DNA of 64,000 nt from Lewinellaceae bacterium. GTDB lineage: Bacteria; Bacteroidota; Bacteroidia; Chitinophagales; Saprospiraceae. Where the stretch lies: NCBI GenBank assembly GCA_020636155.1, contig JACJYM010000002.1:248001-312000 (forward strand), written 5' to 3'. Under the pieces are notes generated by a model. That model ran no database searches and was not told where the DNA came from. It was given only the letters and a program-made list of their open reading frames with translations. Of this stretch, positions 35,179 through 44,469 are shown piece by piece (positions within the stretch are counted from its first letter, which is position 1; the number at the start of each line of letters is the position of its first letter). The position numbers and the translations under genes are program-made.

Positions 35179-38100
35179 ATGAAGAAGATATTTTTTATTT
35201 TGATTTTCGCTGCCATATTGATGCAACTAAAAGCACAACAAGCCGATGTAACCGTCGGATGTTCTCCGCTCTCTGTAAATTTTACGGCACCGGATACGCT
35301 AAGTGAATATTTCTGGGAACTTGGTACAGGAAATTCTTCCCTTCAAAACCCTACTGCTCTATATGTCAATACAGGAATTGTAGTGGTAAGGCTTTTTGAA
35401 GGAGAAGGTGGACCACAAATCGGTGAAAACATTATTATTCATGTAATTAATAAACCTGATGTGATGATTATAGCGGATCCTATCTCAGGCTGTGCTCCAC
35501 TGAATGTAAAATTTACCGATGCTTCTGTCTTTCATGACTCTTTGTCTGTCACTGGGTGGAATTGGACATTTGGCGATGGTGCGGCAGGTAATATGTCCGA
35601 AATCACTCATTTATACGGAGCTGAGGGCAGTTATAATATTAGTCTGAATCTGATGACGGATAGACCTGGTTGTGACATTACACATACATTTGAAGATTAT
35701 GTAAAAGTAGGGCCAAAATCTAAGATCACTGGCTTTGCAATTCCTGACAATGTCGATTTTTGCACACTTCCTGTCAGTTTTCCTTTGAATATTATTGGTG
35801 AGGATGATAGCAGCTATACCTATCTATGGGATTTTGGAAATGGTCAAAGCGCAACTGGTAAAAATCCCAATAACCCTGTCTATGACAGCTCAGGCACCTA
35901 TACTATAAAACTTGAGGTCAAGACGGCACTGGGATGTTCTAATTTTTTTAATAAAACCATCTACATAGGATATCCTGAATTAAATTTGGAAGTACAGGAT
36001 ACGACCTGTGTCCAAACGAATCTATTGATAGAAAATCAGAGTACAGGAACGATTCATTCTTGGAATTTTGGACCCAATGCAAACCACCAAACTTCCACCT
36101 CTAAGAATCCAAACAATATAAATTTTGAGACAGGAGGTGTTCAAACGGTCACTTATGAAACCCAATTTGGTAATGGATGTAAAGTTGATACCACTTTTAA
36201 TGTCTTGGTAGAAGATCCAACCATAGATTTGACCGTTGACCCCAAGTATGGATGTATGGATTCTCAGAAATTTACCTTTACGGCTTCAAGTCCTGATTTT
36301 AAAATATATAAATGGAATGGCATAACAACTTCTGAGCCGACCTATGAATATGATTTCAAGGATGCTGATAGGGATTCATTTTATAGGAATGAATTGGTAC
36401 CGTTGAAAATGACATTAGTAGTTGAAACAGAGTATGGTTGTACAGCACAAAGCTCTGTGAGTTATTTTTATCAAAAACCGGATGCACATTTTCAAGTGTC
36501 ACAAAGTCGTGGTTGTGCTCCACTTAAAGTTAAGTTTACGGATAAGAGTGCTGGATATTATGATATTAGCACTTTTGAATACAATTGGGATGATGGTACG
36601 AGCAGTACCTATACCGTAGCAGATACTTCTATGATCGAACATATTTTTACCGAGCCGGGAGAATATTTTGTCAAGTCATTGGTTACCGATGAAAATGGAT
36701 GTGAGGATTATTCAGCTGGAGTATGGATCTATGTAGGTGAAGCCATCGCGGTGCCATTGACATTGCCACAGACAGAAGTTTGCTATGGTGATACCCTCAG
36801 CTTTATTGCTCCTGACTTCGATGATAGGATAGATTCATGGCATTTTAATATTGATGGTACAGTATCACAATGTGCTGAAAACAAAGATTATACACACGTA
36901 TTTAATGATAAGCCGGGATTGATTGATGTAAATTTACAAGTGGAATACAATGGCTGTTACAGTTACAGTTCGCCTGGAACAATTCTTGTCAAAGGTGCAA
37001 AAGCATCCTTTGCTTATATGACCAATTGTGAGTCACCATTGACCGTGATGTATAGAGATTCGAGTATTAATGCCGAGTCATTGGTTTGGATCATAGGGAA
37101 TGATACCCTTTATAATCAAGATTCATTGTTCAATTATGAATTTCCGGATAGAGGAGATTATAAGATAAAACTTGTTGCCAGTAATGAAACCGATGGCTGT
37201 CCTGAAAATGTTGATAGCCTGATTACTTATGTCCGAATTCCTGTTGCAGATTTTGATCTGGACACGTTATTATGCGTTGGCCAGGAGATATTATTAGATG
37301 CGAGCAATTCTCAAGATGCAGATGTACGGTGTTATGAGGGATACCTTTGGAATCTGCCCAATGAGAGACCCCGTGAAAGTGACAGCCCAACACGTCCTTT
37401 TGTCGTGCCCAGCAGAGAGCCTGATTCCATTAGATTGATAGTGGAAGATATCAATGGTTGTACTGATACTTTGGTCAAGAAATATAGAGCCATACAGATT
37501 AATGCTAATTTTAGTTTCGATGCTGATGATATTTGCTTGCCTCGTACCATTAATTTTACTGACTTATCTGCCTCAGATACTACGATCGTTGATTGGGAAT
37601 GGGATTTCGGCAGCGACAAACAGAATCCGAGTAAGCTCTTTACGGAAAGTAATGGAAATATTCCAGTTACCTTGCGAGTCGAAGACGAACATGGATGTGT
37701 CGATTACCATTCTGATATTATCAAAATTTATAAACCAACGAGCGGAATTTTCTTGCAAAATGAGATCAATTGTGAAGGAGATAATGTGATATTCAATGCC
37801 GCAAATTGTTCTACTTGTAAATACGATGAAGTAACGTACGAGTGGCACGTAAGCGATGGTACTACGAGTCAAGACAAATTGTTTCAAAAACAAATGGACA
37901 TACCGGGGACTTATGCAGTTTCGCTCATGATAACCGAGGATAGTACGGGGTGTACAAATTCTTACACAGATAGCTTGCGAATAATCAAACTTCCAGATGC
38001 CGTGATATCAGATTTTGATTCTTTGTTTTGTTTAGATTCTCAAATGTCTTTTAATGGTTCCAACTCTTTTACGGATCCAAATGATCCTCTAAAATACTTT

Positions 38101-39081
38101 TATGATTGGAGGATTAATGGGAATATTATAAGTTCAAGTGAAAATATGGCATATAGTTTTAATAAACTAGGCAAATATGAAATTCAACTGGGTATTACAA
38201 ACAGTATCGGGTGTGCTGATACGACCAGTGTATCTGTAAGAACTTACTCACCATCTGGAGATTTTTTTACGGATGATCTCACTGATATTTGTGATGGCGA
38301 TAGCATTACTTTTACCATTAAAAATATAGTAGATGCTACACAATTAAAATGGTCAAATGGACAAGGATTAGAAGGTTCTGAAATGATTACGGGAAATGAA
38401 ATTTCTTTTGTAGTGGAAGTTAAAAAGGTTTCAATTGAAGCGGATAGTGCTGAAGTAACAATAACATTGAGTGATGATTTGGGATGCACATCGGAATCTA
38501 TCATTCCAGTAAGAGTATTCAAAGTAGTAGCCGAGTTTGATTCAAATCCAGCGGATGAATGCCCGAATCTTATAGAATTTATTAATATGTCGAAAGAAGC
38601 TACTAACTACGTTTGGAATTTTGGAGACGGAACTACGAGCGAAGAAGAGGCTCCTAATCATTATTATGCTGGCGAAGAGAGTCAATACACGGTTGAATTA
38701 ATTGCTTCAAACGATATTGGCTGTAAGGACATGATAAGTAAACAAATTCCGAAAATCAATAAAGCAGCGATATTGGAGATGCCCAACGTCTTCTCACCGA
38801 ACAATGACATGATACAGGACTATTTTAATCCTGTTGCACAGCAAGGAACTGGTTCGAGTACTGAAAATGTTCCTAAAGTCAATGAATTCAAGGTTTTCAA
38901 TCGCTTCGGCAAGTTGATTTATGACAACCAAACACCCGATACCGGATGGAATGGACACATCGATGGTGATGCCGGAAAAGACCCGGTGAGCGAAGATGTC
39001 TATATTTATTATATCAACTATAATCAAGGCTGCAATGGCGAAGTTGTGACAAAAAAGGGCAATGTAACTTTGATAAGGTGA
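35179..39081 (+). CDS. PKD-repeat adhesin-like protein with type B T9SS sorting domain
   Basis: This is a 1300-residue secreted protein with a signal peptide (about 1-19). It is a string of PKD/Ig-like domains, many with the PKD hallmark W(T/D)FGDG or WDFGNGQSATG, and recurrent 'GCAPLxVKFTD' openings (about 100, 430). There are at least a dozen modules with paired cysteines. The C-terminal gliding-motility-associated domain starts at about 1200 (MPNVFSPNNDMIQDYF, VFNRFGKLIYDN, TGWNGHIDGD, VYIYYI). It starts one base after the protease stop and is cotranscribed with PorP/SprF. It is probably a cell-surface adhesin, comparable in logic to SprB though much smaller. Confidence 0.9.
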   Translation: MKKIFFILIFAAILMQLKAQQADVTVGCSPLSVNFTAPDTLSEYFWELGTGNSSLQNPTALYVNTGIVVVRLFEGEGGPQIGENIIIHVINKPDVMIIADPISGCAPLNVKFTDASVFHDSLSVTGWNWTFGDGAAGNMSEITHLYGAEGSYNISLNLMTDRPGCDITHTFEDYVKVGPKSKITGFAIPDNVDFCTLPVSFPLNIIGEDDSSYTYLWDFGNGQSATGKNPNNPVYDSSGTYTIKLEVKTALGCSNFFNKTIYIGYPELNLEVQDTTCVQTNLLIENQSTGTIHSWNFGPNANHQTSTSKNPNNINFETGGVQTVTYETQFGNGCKVDTTFNVLVEDPTIDLTVDPKYGCMDSQKFTFTASSPDFKIYKWNGITTSEPTYEYDFKDADRDSFYRNELVPLKMTLVVETEYGCTAQSSVSYFYQKPDAHFQVSQSRGCAPLKVKFTDKSAGYYDISTFEYNWDDGTSSTYTVADTSMIEHIFTEPGEYFVKSLVTDENGCEDYSAGVWIYVGEAIAVPLTLPQTEVCYGDTLSFIAPDFDDRIDSWHFNIDGTVSQCAENKDYTHVFNDKPGLIDVNLQVEYNGCYSYSSPGTILVKGAKASFAYMTNCESPLTVMYRDSSINAESLVWIIGNDTLYNQDSLFNYEFPDRGDYKIKLVASNETDGCPENVDSLITYVRIPVADFDLDTLLCVGQEILLDASNSQDADVRCYEGYLWNLPNERPRESDSPTRPFVVPSREPDSIRLIVEDINGCTDTLVKKYRAIQINANFSFDADDICLPRTINFTDLSASDTTIVDWEWDFGSDKQNPSKLFTESNGNIPVTLRVEDEHGCVDYHSDIIKIYKPTSGIFLQNEINCEGDNVIFNAANCSTCKYDEVTYEWHVSDGTTSQDKLFQKQMDIPGTYAVSLMITEDSTGCTNSYTDSLRIIKLPDAVISDFDSLFCLDSQMSFNGSNSFTDPNDPLKYFYDWRINGNIISSSENMAYSFNKLGKYEIQLGITNSIGCADTTSVSVRTYSPSGDFFTDDLTDICDGDSITFTIKNIVDATQLKWSNGQGLEGSEMITGNEISFVVEVKKVSIEADSAEVTITLSDDLGCTSESIIPVRVFKVVAEFDSNPADECPNLIEFINMSKEATNYVWNFGDGTTSEEEAPNHYYAGEESQYTVELIASNDIGCKDMISKQIPKINKAAILEMPNVFSPNNDMIQDYFNPVAQQGTGSSTENVPKVNEFKVFNRFGKLIYDNQTPDTGWNGHIDGDAGKDPVSEDVYIYYINYNQGCNGEVVTKKGNVTLIR

Positions 39082-39294
39082 TGGATGGGTTGGTTGAATG
39101 GGGTGATAAACTTAAAATCAATAACTGATTGTTGAAATTCAGTTGATCCTGTCCATCTATTAGCAGATAGATAAAATCAAGAAGAAGTAAGATTTAGAAC
39201 CTTATGCTCAGGAACTAGATAAAAAATTGGTATAGTATAAAGTTGATTTAAAGCTTATGGTTAATTCAGGGCCCGAGAATTTCAGTTAGTACTC

Positions 39295-41064
39295 TTATTT
39301 CTTAAGCCAAGGCCATAGAAGCTTTAGCAGTTCCTTTATTTTGGAAAACGAGGAAGTATTTATCATATTATTAGCTTTCATGTATTCTATACTTTTTTTC
39401 TCGATTAAATGGTGTAATGGATAAAGAAAAGAAATAACAAATACCTTAGCTCCAAACGTTTTGAGAGGATCCCCATGTAGCTGGTTATGCAAGAAATAAT
39501 CTAGGATTAAGATGATAAATTCAAACAAGAATAATACAACAAAAAAGCCTTGCATTTCAACCACCCATTCAGGAATACGAAAACTGCTTATAATGGCAAA
39601 CAATACAATAGAGAAAGCAATAAGTGCTGCAATGAAAAAGAATTTGGCATTTTGTTGGGACTTTTGACGCTGGTTTTCTTGTTCGAGTAGATAGTTTTGC
39701 TCCTTATTTTGATATTCTATTTTCATTTTTTGTAATTCTTCACTATTTCTTCTATCGGCTATGGATAATTTTATTGCCATATATTTTTTAAGGTAATAAT
39801 TTGATTTTTCAATATTCCCCATTGATTCGTGAATTTTCACTAATTGACCACATATTGGTTCTGAAAATTTATTAAAAGCGATACTGTCAACCATAGAAAA
39901 GGCCTTCTCCAGATAATTAATACCAGAGTTATACTCATTATTTCTAATTAGGAACTCACCTTTTCTGCGATAAAAATTAATAGTATAAAAAAGAGAATTT
40001 TGGGATCGGTTTAACTCTTCTTCTGCATTTGTAAATGCTAAATGTGCAGAATCTAATTTGCCTTCATATTCATATATGTATGCCTTGAGTGTGCAGAATC
40101 TACAGGCATTCAACTGGCTTTCATGTTTTAATAAATCTGGATAACTATTGACATAAAAATCAAAAAGTTCATCATATTTATTTGAGTTTAACAAGTACGT
40201 TCTGTATATTCCTAACAAGTGATTTTGCAGTTTTATCTTTTGATGTCGCTTTGTGTAATCTAACAAATCCTTTATGTTTATTGGAATATCTTTGTCAAAA
40301 ATGACATAATAATAAGTATAATCAATTCTATTTTTAATCAACATTAAAGAATCAATGGGTTGGGAAGATGCTACAAGATCATCTATGCGTTTTAGACAAT
40401 TGAAAATTTCCATCTCGTTACGCAAATATTCGTAAATCACCAATTCTGATTTAAGAATTTGGTACTCTAGGTCGTAGTCAGGAGTAATTTGGGTATTCAT
40501 GATATATTTCGCATCTAAAAGCTGTTGATAAGCATTTATTATATCTTCTTTTTCAATATATATTTTGAGTAAAAGCAAATGGCAACTTAATTGATAATGG
40601 GCATTATTTTGTTCTTTTGCTAAGTTCAAAGATTTAATTCCCACATCGATTGCTTTGTCTAAATCGTCGACGCAGTAATATCCATTACTAAGAGAGAAAA
40701 GTGCAAGGGGGTTGTCATCAAGCAGAGTATTTGACAAGATATAGTCATTCAATTCAGACAGATATTTCAGAGTTGTTGAATTTAATTGATAAGTTTTTTC
40801 AATATTGGCTAGGTATTCAGTTTTTAAAAGTAGGGATTGTTGTAAGTCATAATTTGCTTCTACGGCTCCGATTGTTTCAATTATGCAAGAATCAAATTTA
40901 ATCACGCTGCCAGTTCTATCTAGGATATTGAAGCAGCTACCTAATGTGCTATTCTTGTCTTGTAAAGTAGTATTAATCGTTTGGGAGTTAGATACTGACA
41001 ACCATATTAGAATTAGGGCGAATGTAAGTCCTATGGCTAATAGGTGTTTTTGCATCATTTTCAT
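39295..41064 (-). CDS. TPR membrane protein lacking a recognisable output domain
   Basis: This 589-residue protein has an N-terminal signal or anchor (about 1-28). About seven TPR-like helical repeats follow (about 60-430, for example LFSLSNGYYCVDDLDKAIDVGIKSLNLAK and YNSGINYLEKAFSMVDS). A Gln/Glu-rich coiled coil (about 435-475) leads to three hydrophobic helices (about 475-497, 507-527 and 545-562) and a basic tail. Periplasmic TPR plus coiled coil plus membrane helix is the front half of many Bacteroidota TPR histidine kinases, but here the kinase and any LytTR/HTH domain are missing. It is divergent from the small Cys-tailed gene at 41175. Function is unknown. Confidence 0.75.
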   Translation of the reverse strand: MKMMQKHLLAIGLTFALILIWLSVSNSQTINTTLQDKNSTLGSCFNILDRTGSVIKFDSCIIETIGAVEANYDLQQSLLLKTEYLANIEKTYQLNSTTLKYLSELNDYILSNTLLDDNPLALFSLSNGYYCVDDLDKAIDVGIKSLNLAKEQNNAHYQLSCHLLLLKIYIEKEDIINAYQQLLDAKYIMNTQITPDYDLEYQILKSELVIYEYLRNEMEIFNCLKRIDDLVASSQPIDSLMLIKNRIDYTYYYVIFDKDIPINIKDLLDYTKRHQKIKLQNHLLGIYRTYLLNSNKYDELFDFYVNSYPDLLKHESQLNACRFCTLKAYIYEYEGKLDSAHLAFTNAEEELNRSQNSLFYTINFYRRKGEFLIRNNEYNSGINYLEKAFSMVDSIAFNKFSEPICGQLVKIHESMGNIEKSNYYLKKYMAIKLSIADRRNSEELQKMKIEYQNKEQNYLLEQENQRQKSQQNAKFFFIAALIAFSIVLFAIISSFRIPEWVVEMQGFFVVLFLFEFIILILDYFLHNQLHGDPLKTFGAKVFVISFLYPLHHLIEKKSIEYMKANNMINTSSFSKIKELLKLLWPWLKK

Positions 41065-41174
41065 TTGTGATGTGATTGCATTTGCGTAATTATTTTTCGA
41101 TATTTAACCGAAATGTACACAAAAATATATATTATTGCGGAATAATTATTCTTCAAGTATTAAAAAACTTAATC

Positions 41175-41717
41175 ATGAACAACTTTAATATCGACAGAGG
41201 CAGTATCATTACGGGACTGATTTTAGGATTTTTGATCAGTTTAGTTTCATTTTATTTTTATTCTAAAGCTAATAACAATACAAAAAATCTAGAATTGGCT
41301 TTTTCTAATCTAACAAACGAAATAAATGATAAATATGCAAATACGTGCCAATTAGGCACTTTAACAAGAGATGAGGCTATAATTTTAGTCAATAATCATA
41401 AGGCAATAAATAGCAATATAGCTGCCTATAACATTTCTAGAGATTTGGTTTGTCATCTTTATTCGAGATTAAGTGAAAATCAATCAATTTCTGGATTTAG
41501 AATTTATTATGGTAAGGATAAAGCTGAGAAACCGGTGACATCCTATGCTATAGTTCAAGAAATCGATAATAGTTTGTCAATCATCACGGCAGATCACTAT
41601 ACTGCTTTTTCTGCGAGAATTCCTGAAACTCGAGGATGTTCGGGTTTTGCAGACCCATGCCCTAGTTGTTGTGATAGATACATTCAGGATGAATCTGGTA
41701 GAGAACCTAATTTTTAA
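41175..41717 (+). CDS. Membrane-anchored small Cys-tailed protein
   Basis: This 180-residue protein starts at the ATG at 41175; the open frame runs back to 41076 but only through a TTG and an unlikely leader. One transmembrane helix (about 9-28, ITGLILGFLISLVSFYFY) is followed by a helical stretch, then LTRDEAIILVNNHK, DLVCHLYSRL, the beta segment ISGFRIYYGKD and TSYAIVQEID. It ends in a Cys-rich segment (GCSGFADPCPSCCDRY). The order of elements resembles the protein at 11687-12106. I take both to be members of an uncharacterised Bacteroidota family with a C-terminal CPxC-type motif. It is divergent from the TPR membrane protein. Confidence 0.65.
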   Translation: MNNFNIDRGSIITGLILGFLISLVSFYFYSKANNNTKNLELAFSNLTNEINDKYANTCQLGTLTRDEAIILVNNHKAINSNIAAYNISRDLVCHLYSRLSENQSISGFRIYYGKDKAEKPVTSYAIVQEIDNSLSIITADHYTAFSARIPETRGCSGFADPCPSCCDRYIQDESGREPNF

Positions 41718-42054
41718 AATTTATTGCAGTTCATAAATTAGAACTCTGAGGTCTATCCAGCTAGGAAGGAATTTTCATTGAAGCTGCAATTTCAGCCTAG
41801 GAAGGATGTTGTAACTAAGCAAAAAGAGTAATACAGTATCAAAATTTAAAGTGTTATCATTTTAATACTTGTGAGATGCAAGAAAGAAATGCATTTTTTT
41901 TAATGTAGAGAATTAAGATTATAATTCACCCTTTGGCGAGATATCAAAGGTCAAAGAAATGATTAGAAAGATAATCGGTACTATTTATTATCATCGATTA
42001 TGGTTTAAAAGATTAATTTCGAATTTTAGGTATGTCAAAGGTCAATTAATTTTT
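41718..42054. other. 337-base gap with short repeats, no gene seen
   Basis: Two copies of CTAGGAAGGA lie at 41761-41770 and 41797-41806, 36 bases apart. A weak hairpin (ATGCA at 41876-41880 with TGCAT at 41890-41894) is followed by eight T residues (41894-41901) and may be a poor terminator. An open frame upstream of the next gene reaches 41959 but shows no sensible start. Confidence 0.4.
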
Positions 42055-43089
42055 ATGAAATCACATTTAATCCTGACACTAGTATTTCTATCTATTCAAT
42101 TTTGTATGGCGCAAAAATCTGCTAGATTGGACTCGCTTTATTCCTCAATAGAATATGAGCAGGCCATTGAATTAGGAAGAGAAATGCTCGTCAACGTCCC
42201 TACAGACCCGACCGTCAATCATATACTTGGTCGGGCATTAGCTGACACTAAAAAATATTCAGAGGCGAAACCATATTTGTTACAATCTGCAGATTCTGAG
42301 TCTCCGGAATGGATGCAAGCTTGGTCTTATGCATATTTAGGAATATGTGAATACATTTCAGATAATAAAGTGGATTCTAAAGTATATCTTGAAAAAACGC
42401 TAGCCTTAAATGCCACTAAGAATTCTAATAATTTTGCCCAAAATCATCTCAACTGGTTTCAAATGACGGAATATTTTGAGGATTGGCAAGTTGTTGAAAA
42501 AGAACATATTAGGTTTTATTTTCAACCAAATCATGGCATAGAAAACCTTAATGAATATTGTGATACTCGAGAAAATGCTTATCAAATTAATAATCAATTT
42601 TTTGAAGCAGAGCCATATAAGAAAATTGACTACTTCGTGTGGTCAAAACCAAAGGATGCCATTAAAATAGTAGGAAAAAATTTAGGTTTTGCGGACTCGG
42701 ATTTATGTAAAATAAATTCATCAATCAACCAGACAATTGGACATGAGATGACCCATATTCTTTGCGATTTTGGTATGAAACCCACAAACCGAAATCGTTT
42801 GATAAATGAAGGTGTTGCTGTCGCTTTTGATCTGAGCCATAGCGATAAAATGAAGGCGGCTATTCGAACCAATACAGAAAATCTTGGAATAAAAGATATA
42901 AATGAAAGAGCCGAAGAGCTTCCAGAGGCTTATATTTACCCCGTTGGTGGCGCTTTTATTGAATATCTGTTGAAAAATTTTGGTGATGAAAAATTGAAAT
43001 CCCTACTGAGAGACCAATCTTGGAATCACCTTATTGAACTTTATGGTACTGAAGTATTGGCTGAATTTGACAAAAAAATTAAAAGCTAA
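42055..43089 (+). CDS. Secreted TPR protein with peptidase-MA-like domain
   Basis: This 344-residue protein starts at the ATG at 42055, which puts a clean signal peptide first (LILTLVFLSIQFCMAQ). Two or three TPR units follow (about 25-130: AIELGREMLVNVPTDPTVNHILGRAL, YLGICEYISDNKVDSKVYLEKTL). A gluzincin-type peptidase domain comes next, with zinc motif GHEMTHILCDF (His230, His234) and a likely third ligand in LINEGVAVAFD (Glu about 254). The domain order suggests a periplasmic or exported metallopeptidase. The substrate is unknown. A longer frame from 41959 exists but would bury the signal peptide. Confidence 0.78.
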   Translation: MKSHLILTLVFLSIQFCMAQKSARLDSLYSSIEYEQAIELGREMLVNVPTDPTVNHILGRALADTKKYSEAKPYLLQSADSESPEWMQAWSYAYLGICEYISDNKVDSKVYLEKTLALNATKNSNNFAQNHLNWFQMTEYFEDWQVVEKEHIRFYFQPNHGIENLNEYCDTRENAYQINNQFFEAEPYKKIDYFVWSKPKDAIKIVGKNLGFADSDLCKINSSINQTIGHEMTHILCDFGMKPTNRNRLINEGVAVAFDLSHSDKMKAAIRTNTENLGIKDINERAEELPEAYIYPVGGAFIEYLLKNFGDEKLKSLLRDQSWNHLIELYGTEVLAEFDKKIKS

Positions 43090-43223
43090 AATTAGTCTAT
43101 AATTATTTTGACCCATTTAAAAAACATCCTGAAGACTTTCAATTTATCATAAAGATTCACAATTTTCCTGTATATTCACTACCTTTACTTTGGTGTTTTT
43201 ATAAATAGGGATGCCAGTATTTT

Positions 43224-44396
43224 ATGATAAAACGAGTCGTCTTAATCGTCTTAGATAGTGTTGGAATTGGGGCATTGCCTGATGCTGAAAAGTATGGGGA
43301 TGTAGGAAGTAACACTCTTGATCACATCTTTTTGAAATGTCCCCAGATTAAACTTCCAAACTTACTAAATCTAGGGCTTGGAAATATTGATTCTTCCAAT
43401 TCAATTCCTAGCGTCGAGCAGCCATTGGCAAATTATGGCAAAGCCATGGAGCAAAGTGCAGGAAAGGACACTACCACCGGACATTGGGAGATTGCTGGCA
43501 ATATACTAGAAAAACCATTTCCAGTATTCGAAGATGGATTTCTGCCTTATTTTATTGAAAAATTAGAATCGGAAATCGGTAGAAAAACCATTGGGAATTA
43601 TGCCGCCTCGGGTACAGTCATTATCAATGAATTGGGCGATGAACACGTAAAAACAGGTTTCCCGATAATTTACACTTCAGCTGACAGTGTGTGTCAGATT
43701 GCGATGCACGAAGAGGTAATTCCCATCGAAGAACAATATAACATATGCAAAACGGCTCGAAAACTTTTAATTGACGAATTGGAAGTGGGTCGAGTTATAG
43801 CGAGACCATTTATCGGCTCTCATGGAAATTATACCCGGACTGCCAATCGAAAAGATTTTGCCACATTGCCACCGGATAACCTATTGACAAGCATAGAAAG
43901 AGCAGGTATGCAGGTGTCCGCCATTGGTAAGATTTCAGATATTTTTGCCGGAAAGGGCATCACAAAATCTACAAAAACAAAAAATAATCTAGACGGAATT
44001 TTGGCAACCATCGATGAGATAAATCAAAATTTTGAAGGCCTTATTTTTACCAATCTTGTTGATTTTGATATGTTATATGGACATAGGAGGGACCCTGCGG
44101 GCTATGCTAGTTGCTTGGCGGAATTTGACAGCTATATTCCTCGATTGTTGGATTCGCTTCATGATGACGATTTGCTCATCATTACGGCAGATCACGGCAA
44201 CGACCCTACATTTACGGGGACTGACCATACACGTGAGTACATCCCGATTCTAGTATTTGGAAAATCGATTGCTAAAGGCTTCGATATAGGAGTGAGGGAG
44301 AGTTTTGCGGACATTGCTGCGACGATAAGCAAGGCATTAGGTATTGAATATAAGTATGATGGCTCGAGTTTTTTCAATGTATTAACGTCAAATTAG
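43224..44396 (+). CDS. deoB: Phosphopentomutase
   Basis: This 390-residue metalloenzyme of the alkaline phosphatase superfamily interconverts (deoxy)ribose 1- and 5-phosphate. It shows VVLIVLDSVGIGALPDAEKYGD at the N-terminus, the phosphothreonine region AGKDTTTGHWE and C-terminal metal ligands in TADHGNDPTFTGTDHTRE. It is the first gene of a run encoding the whole deoxynucleoside degradation pathway. Length matches the family. Confidence 0.95.
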   Translation: MIKRVVLIVLDSVGIGALPDAEKYGDVGSNTLDHIFLKCPQIKLPNLLNLGLGNIDSSNSIPSVEQPLANYGKAMEQSAGKDTTTGHWEIAGNILEKPFPVFEDGFLPYFIEKLESEIGRKTIGNYAASGTVIINELGDEHVKTGFPIIYTSADSVCQIAMHEEVIPIEEQYNICKTARKLLIDELEVGRVIARPFIGSHGNYTRTANRKDFATLPPDNLLTSIERAGMQVSAIGKISDIFAGKGITKSTKTKNNLDGILATIDEINQNFEGLIFTNLVDFDMLYGHRRDPAGYASCLAEFDSYIPRLLDSLHDDDLLIITADHGNDPTFTGTDHTREYIPILVFGKSIAKGFDIGVRESFADIAATISKALGIEYKYDGSSFFNVLTSN

Positions 44397-44469
44397 GCAT
44401 AAATTTTGTGCTATCATATTAGTTAGTCCATTAATATGTGGACATTGGTAAAATTAAAGAATTAGGAAC

